64,000 nucleotides of DNA from Limnoperna fortunei. Its lineage: Eukaryota > Mollusca > Bivalvia > Mytilida > Modiolidae. The stretch is from positions 79,287,873 to 79,351,872 of the forward strand of contig OX104119.1 in the NCBI GenBank assembly GCA_944474755.1, in the 5' to 3' direction. Shown here piece after piece: positions 1-12,700 of the stretch. Both the position numbers and the translations under genes were made by a program. Position 1 is the first letter of the stretch, and each line of letters opens with the position of its first letter. The notes beneath the pieces are model-generated. The model saw only the letters and a program-made list of their open reading frames with translations, was not told the DNA's origin and made no database searches.

Positions 1-664
1 TAACATACAACTGACCACATAAACAGGTCTAATTCTGATTACCATACAACTGACCACATAAACGGGTCCAATACTGAATGCCATACAACTGACAACATAA
101 ACATGTCTAATACTGATTAATATACAATGGACAACAAAAACACGTCTAATACTGATTAACATACAACAGACCACATAAACAAGTCTAATACTGATTACCA
201 TAGAACTGACAACTAAACAGGTCTTATATGGATTACTATACAACTGACAACATAAACAGGCCTAATACTGGTTTTCATACAATGGATTATGTAAACAGGT
301 CTGATACTGATTACCAATAATCTGACCAAACATCGGACCACATAAACAGGTCTAATACTGATTATCATACAACTGACCACATAAAAAGGTCTAATACAAA
401 TTACCATACAACAGATAATATTAACAGGTCTAATACTAATTACCATACCCCTGACCAAAAAATGGGGCTTATACTAATTACCAAACAGTTGACCACATAA
501 ACGGGTCTAATACTGCTAATACTGATTACCATAAAGTTGACAGCATAAACAGGGCTAATACTGATTACCATACAGTTTACCACATACACAGAGCTAATAC
601 TGATTACCAAACAGTTGACCACATAAACATCTCTAATAGATGTACTGATTACCATGCAACTGAC
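1..664. repeat. 39-bp satellite, block 1
   Basis: Diverged head-to-tail repeat of about 39 bp whose core reads GGTCTAATACTGATTACCAT and continues into a CAACTGACCACATAAAC-like part; about 17 copies. Because 39 is 13 codons, both strands stay open for long stretches (plus: an N-R-S-N-T-D-Y-H-T-T-D-H-I type repeat; minus: M-V-I-S-I-R-P-V type). Copies carry frameshifts and stops, so I read it as non-coding satellite. It runs off the left edge. Confidence 0.9.
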
Positions 665-1302
665 TGTCACGGAAGGACGAGTGATGGCTACTAGAAGCAC
701 ACAAATAAGTCACACAGAATTTCAAAAAATATAACAATTTAATTAACTATATACATATACATATATAAATGTAAAACAAAATAACGTAATATAAAAGTGA
801 GAATTTTACAATAGATTATTAAAAGATCATAAAGTCCAAAGTTCCAAAATAAATGTTCATTAAGCTGGATGAATTCCGTTGGTACAAGATTAACACTGTC
901 ACATCGTTGTTTCTACCGGCACTACATTTTCATGTACTGTAACAAACGGTTACTCGAACACTACACTGTAACAACATACCACAACATATACCATGTACTG
1001 TACACCCACAGCAATTACATACTGGCCATTACTGCATGGGACCCCAGCAGACCAGTGAGCTCCCACCTACGCCATGTGTAAGAACTATGTACAATTTATA
1101 CAAAAGTGCATGCTTTCTCCGACGCACTCGACTCGAAAGTGATTTGAATGGTGCACAGGTAAGACCAGGTAAATTTAAACATGTGATTTCAATGAGGCTC
1201 ACTATAGGTCATTTAAATATCTTACAGGGGTAGCAACCGGTAATAAATTAATACATTTACAAATATAGAAGAAATGTATAAAAACAGAAGTTGTCCGTGA
1301 CA
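665..1302. mobile_element. Solo-LTR-like insertion in the satellite
   Basis: A 638-bp non-satellite segment splits the 39-bp array. It starts TGTCACGGA and ends TCCGTGACA (perfect 9-bp inverted ends, TG...CA) and is flanked on both sides by CTGAC, a 5-bp target duplication. TG...CA ends with a 5-bp duplication are the signature of an LTR, and no internal gag-pol is present, so a solo LTR is the best reading. A non-autonomous TIR element is the alternative. The short ORFs inside (869-1081, 1036-1233) show no recognisable protein. Confidence 0.6.
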
Positions 1303-1632
1303 CTGACCATACAAACAGGTCTAATACTGATTAACATACTACCGATAATGTAAACAGGTCTAGTGCTGAATAACATACAGATGACCACATAAACGGGTCT
1401 TATACTGATTAACTTACAACTGACCACATAAACAGGTCTAATGCTAATTACCATACAACATATTACATAAACAGGTCTAATACGGATTACCATACAATTG
1501 ACAACAAAAACACGTCTAATACTGATTATCATACAACAGATCACATAAACATGTCGAATACTGATTACTTAACATCTGACCACATAAACAGGTCTTATAC
1601 TGATCACCATACAACTTACCACTAAACAGGTT
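1303..1632. repeat. 39-bp satellite, block 2
   Basis: About eight further copies of the 39-bp unit, continuing directly after the LTR-like insertion and ending at the SINE that follows. Confidence 0.9.
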
Positions 1633-1633
1633 G

Positions 1634-1828
1634 GGCCTCGTTGGGCGAGTGGTTAAGGTAGTTTTAAACTGAGATTTATGGTTCGATTCTCACTGCGGGC
1701 AAGGTGTTCTCCACTCCAATCTTAATTGACAAGAATAGGGAGTTTTCCAACCGCATAACGGGTACTCTGGCTTCTTCCCCCAGAAAAATTGCTGAAAATT
1801 GCGTTAAACATCATTCAAACCAACAATT
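1634..1828 (+). mobile_element. tRNA-derived SINE
   Basis: The head resembles a Ser/Leu-type tRNA with an A box (GGCGAGTGGTTAAGG) and a B box (GGTTCGATTCTCAC). The body contains CTCCACTCCAATCTTAATTG and GTACTCTGGCTTC. The tail contains AAATTGCTGAAAATTGCGTT and ends in a short CAAAC-rich run. It interrupts the satellite. Same family as the copies near 17.2, 20.1, 30.4, 31.6, 54.6 and 62.1 kb. Confidence 0.85.
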
Positions 1829-1834
1829 ACAAAA

Positions 1835-4800
1835 CTAAACTGGTATAATACTTATTTTAATACAGTTAACAACATAAACAGATCCATTGCTGATCACATG
1901 AACAGGTCTAATGTTGATTGTCGCACAACTGATTATATAAACAGGTATATTACTGATTTCCAAACAATTAATAAACTACAAAGGTCCTATACTGATGACC
2001 ATACTACTGATAATATAAACAGGTCTGGTGCTGTTTAACATACAGATGACCACATAAACAGGACTATTATTATTTAACATACAACTGATCCCATACACAG
2101 GGCTAAGTGACCACATAAACAGGTCTAATACAAATTATCATACAACTGATAACATAAACAAATTTAATACTGATTATCATACAACGGACCACATAAACAG
2201 ATGTAATGCTGATTACCATACATCTGACCACATAAACAGGTCTAATATTGATTACCATACAACGGAACACATTAACAGGTCTAATACTGATTACCATACA
2301 AATGACCACATACATAGGTCTAATACTGATTACCATACAACTGACCACATAAACAGGTCTAACATTGATAACCATATAATTGAGCACATATAAAGGTCTA
2401 ATACTGATTACCATACAATTGACATCGTAAACAGGCATAATACTGAATATCAAAAAACTGACAACAAAAACAAGTATTAAACTGATTACATATAATTGAC
2501 CACATAACCAGATCTTATACTGATTACTATACAGTTCACAGCATAAACAGGTGCAATACTGATAACCATAACACCTGACCACATTAACATGTCTAAAACT
2601 GACAACCATACAATTGACCAGATAAACACGTCTACGTATAACTATACAACAGATCACATAAACAGGTCTGATACTGATTACCAAATATCTGACAACATAA
2701 ACAGGTCTTATACTGACACCATACAACTGACCACTAAATAGGAATAATACTAATTTTCATACAGTAAACAGCATAAACAAATCTGTTACTGATCACACCA
2801 ACAGGTCTAATGTTGGTTACCATACAACTGACCACATAACCGTGTTCAATACTGATAACCATACAACTGACCACATAAACAAATATAATACTGGTTACCA
2901 TACAAATGACCACATCAGCAGGTTTAATTCTGATTGCCATACGAATGACTACATAAACAGACCTAGTACTGATTACCATACAACTGACAAAAATAAACAA
3001 ATAAAATACTGATTACCATGCAACTGATCATATAAACGGGTCTTATACTGATGACCATACAACTGAACACATAAACATGTCTAAAACTGATTACCATACA
3101 AATAAGCACATAAGCAGTCTAATACTGATAACTATACTACTGATCACATTACCTGGTCAAATAATAATAATGCATGCAACTGACCACATAAACTGGTCCA
3201 ATACTGATTATCATACAAATGACCACATAAATAGCTCTAATACTGATTACTATACTTACGATCATATTGACTGGTCAAATAATAATAACCAAACAACTGA
3301 CCATATAAACAGGTCTAATACTGATTACCATACTAATAACAACATTAACATGTCTTATACTGATTACGATTTCTGACCACATAAACAGGTCTTATACCGA
3401 TTACCATACAGTTCACATCTATAAACAGGTCTAACACTGATTACCATACTAATGACAACATATGCAGGTCTTATACTGATTACAATACAACTGACCACAT
3501 AAACAGGTCTTATACTGATTACCATACAGTTGACATCTATAAACAGTTCTAATACTGATTACCATACCAATCACCCAATAAAGAGGTCTAATTCTGATTA
3601 TTATACACTTGACTGCATAAACAGGTCTAATAAGGATTACCATAAAATTGACCACATAAGCACGTCTAATACGGATTACCATACAACAGATCACATAAAC
3701 AAGTCTGATACTGATTACCAAATATCTGACCACATAAACAGGTCTTATACTGATCACCATACAAATGACCACTAAGCAGGTATGATAATAATTTTCATAC
3801 AGTTAACAGCATAAACAGATCTATTACTAATCACATAAACAGGTCTAATGCTGATGCCATACACCTGACCACATAAAAGGGTCCATTACTGATTACCACA
3901 AAGCTGACTTTATAAATGGCTCTAATACTGACTTCCATACAATGGATAACATTAACATGTCTTATAATGATTACAATTCTACTGATCACATAAAGAGGTT
4001 CAATGATGATTACCATACAACTGACCACATAAAGAGGTTCAATGCTGATAACCATACAACTGACATATAAATAGGTCTAATACTGACTTCCATGCTATTG
4101 ATAGCATTAACAGGTCTTATAATGATTACAATACTACAGATCACATAAAGAGATTCAGTGCTGATAACCATACAACTGACCACAAAAAGAGGTTAAATGC
4201 TGATTACCATACCACTGATAACATTAACAGGTTTAAAAAATGACTACCATACTACTGATCACATAAGGAACACTACTGCTGATTACTATTCAACTGATAA
4301 CATTAACAGATCTAATTCTGGTCACCATACAACTCATCACATAAACATCTGACCAGATAAACAGGTCTAATACTGATTACCATGCAACTGACCATATACA
4401 AAGGTCTAATACTGATTACCATACAACTGACCACAAACACAGGTCTAATCATTGATTTCCATACAAGTGACCACATACACAGGTCTAATACTGATTACCA
4501 TACAACTAACCACATAAATAGGTTTAATACTGATTACCATACAAGGGAAATTAACAGGAATGCAGTTGATTACCATTCAACTGATTACATTAACAGACCT
4601 TATTCTGATCACCAACTCATCACATAAACATGTTTAATAGTGATCACAATGCTGCTAATCACATACAAATGTCTTATTCTGAATGCCATAAATCAATCAC
4701 ACAATAAGTCTAATACTGATTACAATAGAGTTGAAAACATTAACAGGTCTTGTAATGATTACCATACAAGTGACCAAATAAACAATCCTATTATTGATTA

Positions 4801-6085
4801 TTATACTACTAATCAGATAAACAGGTCTCATATTGAAAACCATACAGCTGATCATATAAACAGGTCTAATACTGATTACAATACAGTTGATATTAACAGG
4901 TCTGATACTGATCACCATACAACTAATCACACAAACAGGTCTAATATTGATTACTATACAACTAATAACACAATTCGGTCTAATACCGATTACAATACAT
5001 CTGATCACATAAACATGTCTTATACTAATTACCGTACAGCTGATCATATAAAGAGGTCATGAAGATTTGTAATACAGCTTACCGTAGAACTAACCACATC
5101 AAGAGGTTTAATACTTCTAAGTATACTACTAATGACATAAACAGGTCTACTACTGATTACATACTACCAATCACATAAACAGGGCTTATACTGAGTACGA
5201 TACAATCGAGTACATAAACAGTTCGTATACTGATTACCATAGATTTAATCATGTAAAGAGGTCTAATACTGATTAACATAAAAATGGCCACCTAAAAAGG
5301 TCTTGTAATGATTGCCATAGTACTAATGCAATTGACAACTTAAACAGGTATAATACTAAATACCACACAATTGGCAACAAAAAAATTGTCTTACACTGAT
5401 AACCGTAAAAATTGACCACATAAACAAACCTAATACTGATTACTATACAGTTCACCACATAAAGATTAAATAAAGGAATCTAATACTGATTTACCATACA
5501 GTTTACCACATAAATGGTTTTAAGACTGATTACCATACAACTGACCACTGTCAGGTCTTATACTGATCACCATACAACTAACAATGTAAACAGGTCTTAT
5601 ACTGACTACCATTCACCTGACAATTAAAACAGATATCATACTGATTACCATAAAATGAACGCATAAACATGTCTAATTCTGTCCATAAAATAATTAAGAC
5701 AAGTCTAATACAAATTACTATACAACGGACAATAAAACTAAATCTTATACTGATTACCATACTCTACACCGTACTCTACAATGTAAACATACCTAATACC
5801 GATAACCATACAATTTACAAAGAACAAATGTCTTATACTGATCACCAAACCTGACAATTTCAAAAGTCTTATACTGATTACCTTACAACTGACCACATAC
5901 ACATGTCTAATAATGGTTACTATACAACCCGCCACATAAGCAGGTATAATATTGATTACCATACAACTGACCTCATAAACTGGTCTAATACTGATTGCCA
6001 TGCAAGTGACCCCATCAATATGTCAAATACTTATTGCCATACAATTAAACACATTGACCACATAAATAGGTATAATGATGATTAA
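1835..6085. repeat. 39-bp satellite, block 3 (main block)
   Basis: About 108 diverged copies of the 39-bp unit. It contains the longest repeat-derived reading frames (plus 4640-5062, minus 2103-2726), both made only of the 13-residue repeat. Copies vary in length through small indels. No splice sites, start context or non-repeat domain support a real gene. Confidence 0.9.
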
Positions 6086-6825
6086 ACAAGGTTCGAAATT
6101 AAGGCACGTCCGAACGACATTGTCCAGTAAATGTAGGATCCGGTCTAGTATACATGCCAGTAGCTGGTCGACTGGTCGTGCTGATACTGATCAGCCATTA
6201 TTTTTGATGGACAGATTTTCACGGAAAAAAGAAAAATCTCACGTTTATCGTTTAAAAATATTGGTTTGTTTTTTTTTTCATTTAATTGAAGATTGTTTAC
6301 TATTACAAAATGTGAGCAGCTCGCTGAATTTGATGTATCTATAAACCAGAAACACACAAAATCAAATAAATGTATAGATATTCGATTTTTATCAGTGAAT
6401 AGTTGTATCAGGACATCACCGGATGTATAAAATAATTATGTAAACAATGGTAAATATGATTGCAAAAATGGGAATAAACTGTATAAAGTAAATAATGCAC
6501 AAGTAAAAAAATCTTCATTAATAAATAAACCTGATTTAGTGAAGTTAAACAGGGATCTGTCTGATTACTACTTTTTAGTTGGGTGGTCTACTTTCGTCGT
6601 CAAACTTCAACGGAATTTTTCCTCTCTTCAATCTTGTGGTATGATTTTCTGATCAAGTCGAAACCCTTCACTAAAACCAAATCTTAACTCCCAATTTCTT
6701 AGTTATGTTTGGTCTCTTCGTATTTGGTCTAGTTTACATTCGATCTGGTCTAGTAAATTCTAGTGTTACCAAGACCACTGGTCCAGCACTAAAAACGTTA
6801 ATTTTGAATCCTGTTAAATACAAAA

Positions 6826-6945
6826 GACACATAAACAGGTCTAATACTGATTGCCTTACAACAGACCACATAAACAGATCTAATACTGACTACCTTACGG
6901 TTGACCAGAGAAAAAGATCCAATACTAATTACTGTTCATCATACA
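6826..6945 (+). repeat. Three 39-bp satellite units inside the inverted-repeat element
   Basis: Three units of the same satellite that fills 1-6085, with the word ACATAAACAGGTCTAATACT. They are separated from the main block by about 750 bp of the inverted-repeat element. Confidence 0.85.
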
Positions 6946-7162
6946 TCCGATGATGTATTGATTTTACTGAACACCGAAAATTAAGATAAATTAACTTAAA
7001 TGCACATTAAATTTGTTTTTATATGTATTATAATTTGAATTTAAAACCCCTTCTCCTTGCTGTTTTAATTTTAGGTATCATCTATTTTGAAACCTTGCGT
7101 TTAACTCTTGACTGATTAGAAAACAAATATCTTTATATACCGTTTTGTTACAGGCAGTGACA

Positions 7163-7612
7163 GGTATCAATGTACTTAATATTCGAAACGCTTTGGGCGC
7201 GGCCATTTTATGAAAACAATGTATAGCGTGAAAAAAAGATCAGGTTAAACGAGATTGGTCAATAATGATTGTTGTAATAATATGTTTTTGAAAGAAATGC
7301 AATCTGTGGTATGAAAATACACGATAAAATCGTCTGAAGGCATTTTAGAGGAAGAAATAGAATTTTGAATACTTAGGGACATCTCTGGGAAATTATTTTA
7401 AAAAATAAGATTCCCCCTTTTTTACCCTCATTTTTATGTCTGAAAAGCAAGGCTAACCTACATTTTTGATAACACCAAACGAACCACCTATTATTTAACA
7501 AAGGTATTTTGACTAAATTTAAATTTAAATTGTTCTTCTTTCAACGAAATAACAATCGAATAGGGGTACCCCTATATGGAAAATAATATTGAAAGGCCAA
7601 TGCTTCTTTGTA
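7163..7612 (+). repeat. Direct repeat, copy 1 (about 450 bp)
   Basis: Matches 8466-8903 in the same orientation, about 1.3 kb apart, sharing words such as ACAATGTATAGCGTGAAAAA and AGGCCAATGCTTCTTTGTA (AAGCC in copy 2). Divergence is considerable, with substitutions and small indels. No coding signal. Confidence 0.85.
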
Positions 7613-8465
7613 TAATATACCTGATGGAAGATTTTTCCTGTTTGGCGTTAAAATTCGGCAATTTTACTTTAAACGCATAAATTCTGCATAAAAACATAGA
7701 TTATAACAAAGTTACTGTTTGTAATCACGTTTTCGTTATCTATAGTCTATTTCCTGAAATAAGATATTTTTAATGAAAAGTTAGGGGTAGGTAAAACAGT
7801 GACTGAAAGACTCTTTGTCAAGGTATAAACTAAGTTCGCCGTTGTTATGTTACAAGATGCATAAAAAAGTATATTTAGCCCAAATTTGGAGTTTCCAACC
7901 GGCCTTTTGCCAATTACAAAAGAAATATAATCTTAACATTTTCCGGTCGAAAGCGAACGTACTGGTTGCATTTGAATAATGGGTGATAAAATCCACGAAT
8001 GATAAACGACCTAGTTACGCTGTTTGGAAATCACTAAAATATTGTCTAGTATTTAACCTAAATGTTGTAGTACTAAATTAAAACCAGTTTTAAACCGGTT
8101 ATAGTCTGTTTCAAAAACAGCTAATTTTTAGAATATCAATCGGACCTGATTTCATTTGTTCAATTATGGACCCTAAGTAAAAATTTAAGAACAGTCGTCG
8201 AACATGGGCAAATACGCATACTATGTGTAAAACACCAACAAGAAAAATTGAAAAAAAACATCAATGGCGAAGCGCCGCACAAGTTGAGGAGAAAAAACTA
8301 CTTGCAAAAACACGCTTTTTTCCTCAGGGGTGGACTTTAACAAAAGATCACTAAAGCATAAAGGGACCTCGATGTATAAAAAGCCCATTTTTATATTTTG
8401 ACCAATAATCAACAGTACTAATGGTATGCAATTTACTTAATTCTGCTTTCATTTAATATCTGTAT

Positions 8466-8903
8466 AGGTATCAATGTACTAATACGAAAACTATTTTATG
8501 AGCACAATGTATAGCGTGAAAAAACGATCTTGTTAAACGTGGTTGGTCAATAATGATAGGTTTAATTAATATGTTTTGAAAAGAAATTTTTGATACGAAA
8601 ATACACAATAAAAGCGTTTTTAATGCATTGTAGAGGACGAAATAGAATCTTGAATACATAGGGGCACCTATGGGAAATTATAAAAAAATAAGATTCCGCC
8701 TTTATTACCCTCATTTTTCTGTCAGAAAAGCAACACGAACCTATATTGTTGATAACATCAAACGAACCGCCTATTATTTAACAAAGTTATTTTGTCATTA
8801 TTTAAATTTAAATTAACTTCTTCTTTCCACGAAATAACAATCGATTAGGGGCAACTCCATATGGAAAATAACATTGAAAAGCCAATGCTTCTTTGTAATC
8901 TAC
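8466..8903 (+). repeat. Direct repeat, copy 2
   Basis: Partner of the repeat at 7163-7612. Its right end abuts the right terminal inverted repeat of the surrounding 3.1-kb element. Confidence 0.85.
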
Positions 8904-9189
8904 AGTAAACAAACAACCTTCAATTAAATGAAGAAACAAACCAACATTTTAACTCGATAAACGTGAAAAAAGAATAATAAATATGTCATACTGATCCGTA
9001 GTAACCGCATCTTAGAACTCGAGATTATTCTTTTAACGATGAAAATTTGTCCATCAAAATCAATGGCTGATCAGTATCAGCACGACAAGTGGGACCAGCT
9101 ACCGGGGATGTATACTACACCGGAGCCTACATTTACTGGACAATGTCGTTCGGACGTGCTTCAATGTCGAACCCTGACATATATAATAT

Positions 9190-9545
9190 TAACTGACTTG
9201 GTTATAACATCATGCATTTTTTTACTGTTTATGTGTTTCATTGATAAGTACATGTATCATATATGCACTGACTTGGTTATAACATCATGTATTTTTACTT
9301 TCTATGTGTATACGTGATAAATACATGTATTATATTCACTGACGTGGTTATGACATCGACTTGGCTATTTACATAGTGTATTTTATTGTCTATGCGTATA
9401 AGTGTATCAAATTCACTGACTTGGTTATTTACATCATGTATTTTACTGTCTATGTATAAAAGTGATAAGTACATGTATCATATTCACTGACGTAGTTATA
9501 ACATCATGCATTCTACTCTGTGCATAAATGATACCATGTATTATG
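9190..9545 (+). repeat. Tandem repeat of about 70 bp, five copies
   Basis: About five units, each starting near ACTGACTTGGTTATAACATC and including a GATAAGTACATGTATCATAT-like part. Units vary in length. 9546-10190, which follows, is AT-rich with no gene I can support. Confidence 0.85.
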
Positions 9546-10194
9546 AATAGTTACTATGTAAAAGTTATATCAATTATTGTGTATTCTTTTGTAATTAGTA
9601 TAATTATTCTGTTATAGTTTCGCTTGAAATAAAATGTGTACCTGAAATGCTAAATACGTATAGCAATATACGGTTACATGAAAAAAGGTAACGTGATCCA
9701 CATGAACAAACCCATTTCGGATGGTAGCTGCGCTATCACTAGAAAACATAGGAGACGAGCACTAAAATTAATTTTAAAGCAGAAACAAATAATTTTGACA
9801 TCGATAAAATTGAAGTGTTTAATTCTAAAAACACAACAAAAATATCAGACAATTTTTTTGCCATCACAAAAACGTTGCCTTTTTACATTTTTGTGACGTC
9901 ACCAACACATTAAATTCATTAAAGACGTCACGTCACAAATGGAATGCAGAGGCACTGTTAGGTTTGCCTGAAGTAACGCCATAAAACTATAAAAATACGT
10001 TACGTTATTCAGAAAAGTTGTTTTTCAGTTCAGTTATGCGAATGACTATCATGTTAAATTTAGCTACATGTTATATTTATTTATGTCCATGTGGGATGAC
10101 AACTCATTGTGGGATGAAATGTGTCCATTTTAGCTGCATTTTATATGTATACGTGTTCCTGTGGGACAGCATTTCATTGTGATGTTAATTATAC

Positions 10195-11170
10195 TCACTC
10201 AGAAAAGAAACGCAACATCGGATAAATTTTTTCAAATCATTTTTTTTTGCGGACAAATAACCTATAAATGTTGAAATATACATACACAACATCATGATTA
10301 CACCTTAATTAAAGGTTTCCAGGTGAAAAAAATTTAAGTTCATCCACCCGTGAACGACTGTGGTCGAAATCTTTAACACACTATGAATTACGCATTGCTA
10401 AATACAGATTTGACTTTCACGTGCAAATTATGGGTATTTTTTAACTCAAAAAATCATTGTGATGAGGTTGCGCTGTGCCCAGATTAGATGCTGCTACCCG
10501 GAATATCGCTATCGGTCGAATCGAGGCCGGAGAATCACAGGATGCTTTTGCCAGAACGTACAATGTTCGTCGTAGCATAATTTCACGCCTTTGGAGACGC
10601 TACCAGCAGCTTGGTACTACGACAGACTGACTACGTTGCTGCAACAGAAACAGCTGTAAACGTCCCTGGGTAGCGCTGTATATCACCACAAACAGTACGC
10701 AATCAATACGCCCTCATGATTGTGGGCAAAAAGACATTACGTTGAAGAAACACTGAGACGCCATCACCATCTAGGAAGGTTTAGATGATGTACTACCGTT
10801 CGTGCATGGAATTTACAGAACTGGAGAAGAGTGTGGTTCAACGATTAGTCACGTTTTCAGCTTGAAAAGCGAGATGGTCGCATAGAGTGTACAGGCGCCG
10901 AAATGAACGTTTTGCGAAAAACTGTGTTGTAGAAATGGACAATTTTGGCGGAGGCAGTGTTATGATGTGGGCCGCTATCTCTTACGCCAGGAACACACAG
11001 CTGATAAATAGGCAACCTTAACGCTGTTATGTATAGAGATGAAATTATACGGCCGCATAGGTAAAATAGTTTGGGGTGTGTGGTGGTTATGTGAGAAATC
11101 ATGCAGATAAAATGCTTGATATCATTTTGTCGAATGAAATGGTATTTGCGTGCATGAAGGGACATTTGTT
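10195..11170 (+). pseudogene. Degenerate Tc1-like transposon
   Basis: The left edge carries AGAAAAGAAACGCAACATCG, a typical Tc1-type end. From about 10474 to 10628 a translated stretch reads as a helix-turn-helix DNA-binding domain (IAIGRIEAGESQDAFARTYN, then RRSIISRLWRRYQQLG), closed by a stop. From about 10880 a second stretch contains RRNERFAKNC and GGGSVMMWAA, the block that precedes the second catalytic Asp/Glu region of Tc1/mariner DDE transposases. The two parts are joined by frameshifts and stops, so it is not functional. The right end is not clearly delimited. Confidence 0.8.
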
Positions 11171-11199
11171 CGAGTGATATCGCACGTCATCAGGTATCA

Positions 11200-11945
11200 C
11201 AGTATGACAAATATCAGAATGAGTTCACATGTATTTGTGTTATGACACATCACATGACATCTCAGACGGCATTCATGTGGATTGGCATATGTCAGATTAT
11301 ATCTGTTGAGGAATAATGACACTTGCCAGTGTTAGATGACTTGTGACAGTACAAGATAAAATGTGTCTGTCTTATCGACTTGTGTCCATGTAAAATGGAT
11401 GACACGTGTCGAAGTAAAATGTGTAAGTTAATAAACTGTGTCGTTGTGACGTGGTATATGGCAAATGATACTAGTAGTCACCAACTGTGATGCTATTTGT
11501 CGGTGTGAGGTGACATGTTCATTGGATATCACGTGTCTCCAAATGAGATGACATGAGTCACTGGAATTTCATGTGTTTGTGTGTAGTGACAGGTACTATT
11601 GTAAACTTACATGTGTCTGTTTGGAATGATATGATATGTGTTTGAGAAATGTGTGTCAGTGTGAGATGACTTGTGTTTGTGAGCTGCTATCTGTCCGTGA
11701 GGTATCAAATTTCTCGAATTAAACCGATATGACATTTTTATATCCGTCTCCGATTAAGATGACATACGTATTTGAGGCCTATAATGTGACACTCTAAGTT
11801 CATATGAGGCAGTGTGATTTAGAGAGCCAGTCAGTGAACGTGTTCATGTGAAAAGAATTGACCAATATGGTGTGCCAGTTAGTGAACATGTTTTTTGTGT
11901 GAAATGATGTGTCTGCGTAAGGTTACTTTTATTCGTGACCTATAA
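11200..11945 (+). repeat. Highly diverged short tandem repeat (GATGACATGTGTC-like)
   Basis: Irregular 20-35 bp units built around GATGACATGTGT, GTGTGAGATGAC and close variants. The same material recurs around 12770-12960 and 13240-13330. No gene. Confidence 0.6.
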
Positions 11946-12700
11946 CAAGGCTGCAATATGACATACAATAAATTAACATAAAACAGGATGTTATACTTAT
12001 TATCATACAATTAACAACGTAAACAGGCTAAATACTAATTATTGATCAATTAAACATGTGTTATACTGATTACCGTACAGTTGACCCAAACATGTTTCAT
12101 ATCGATTACCATACAAGTGACCAAAAACAGGTCAAATACTGAGTATCAAATAACTGACTACAAACAGGTCTTATATTCATTACTATACAACTGACCACAT
12201 ACAGGTCTTATGCTGATTGCCATACGTTTATACAACCAACAGGTCTAATATTTATTTTCATAAAGATATCAACAAGAAGGTTGATTGTCATATGTAATAC
12301 TGATTACAATACAACTGACAACAAACAGGTTTAATATTGATTTCTATCCAACAGACCACACAAAAATGACCAATGTCGATTGCCATGGCTGCAAACAGGA
12401 ATCATACTGATTGTTATAAGAATGACTACATGCTATACAACTGGCCAATTGCCATACAGTTGAGCAAAGAAACAGGAGTAATAGTGATTACTATACACTG
12501 ACCTCTCACAGGTCTAACACTGATTACCACAAACAGATTTAATTTTGATTGTCATACAATTAACCTTATAAACAATATAATACTATTGACCACATAAACA
12601 GTCTAGAACTGATAACAGTACATATATCGTGTAAGTCAAGCGGGATTGTTATAGTATTGATTACCTTACAGAAGATCATTTAAACAGGTCTCTGGAAGTA
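11945..12700 (+). repeat. Decayed 39-bp satellite
   Basis: Units similar to the satellite at 1-6085 (CAACTGACCACATACAGGTC and similar) but with many indels, giving spacings of about 32-45 bp. It grades into the segmental duplication that follows. Confidence 0.7.

Larger units (their letters stand above)
6090..9173. mobile_element. 3.1-kb element with long terminal inverted repeats
   Basis: The segment 6090-6308 is the reverse complement of about 8900-9173, with an extra block in the right arm. Both outer ends begin GGTTCGA; the near-identical core includes ACATTGTCCAGTAAATGTAG on the left arm. Inside are three 39-bp satellite units (6826-6945) and an internal direct duplication (7163-7612 and 8466-8903). 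I see no transposase reading frame, so this is a non-autonomous or foldback-type element, or an inverted duplication. Confidence 0.7.

Noticed and set aside
2103..2726. 207-codon minus-strand ORF (and the 140-codon plus ORF at 4640-5062)
   Set aside because: Made entirely of the 39-bp satellite unit (13 codons), open on both strands, without start context, splice sites or any unique domain.
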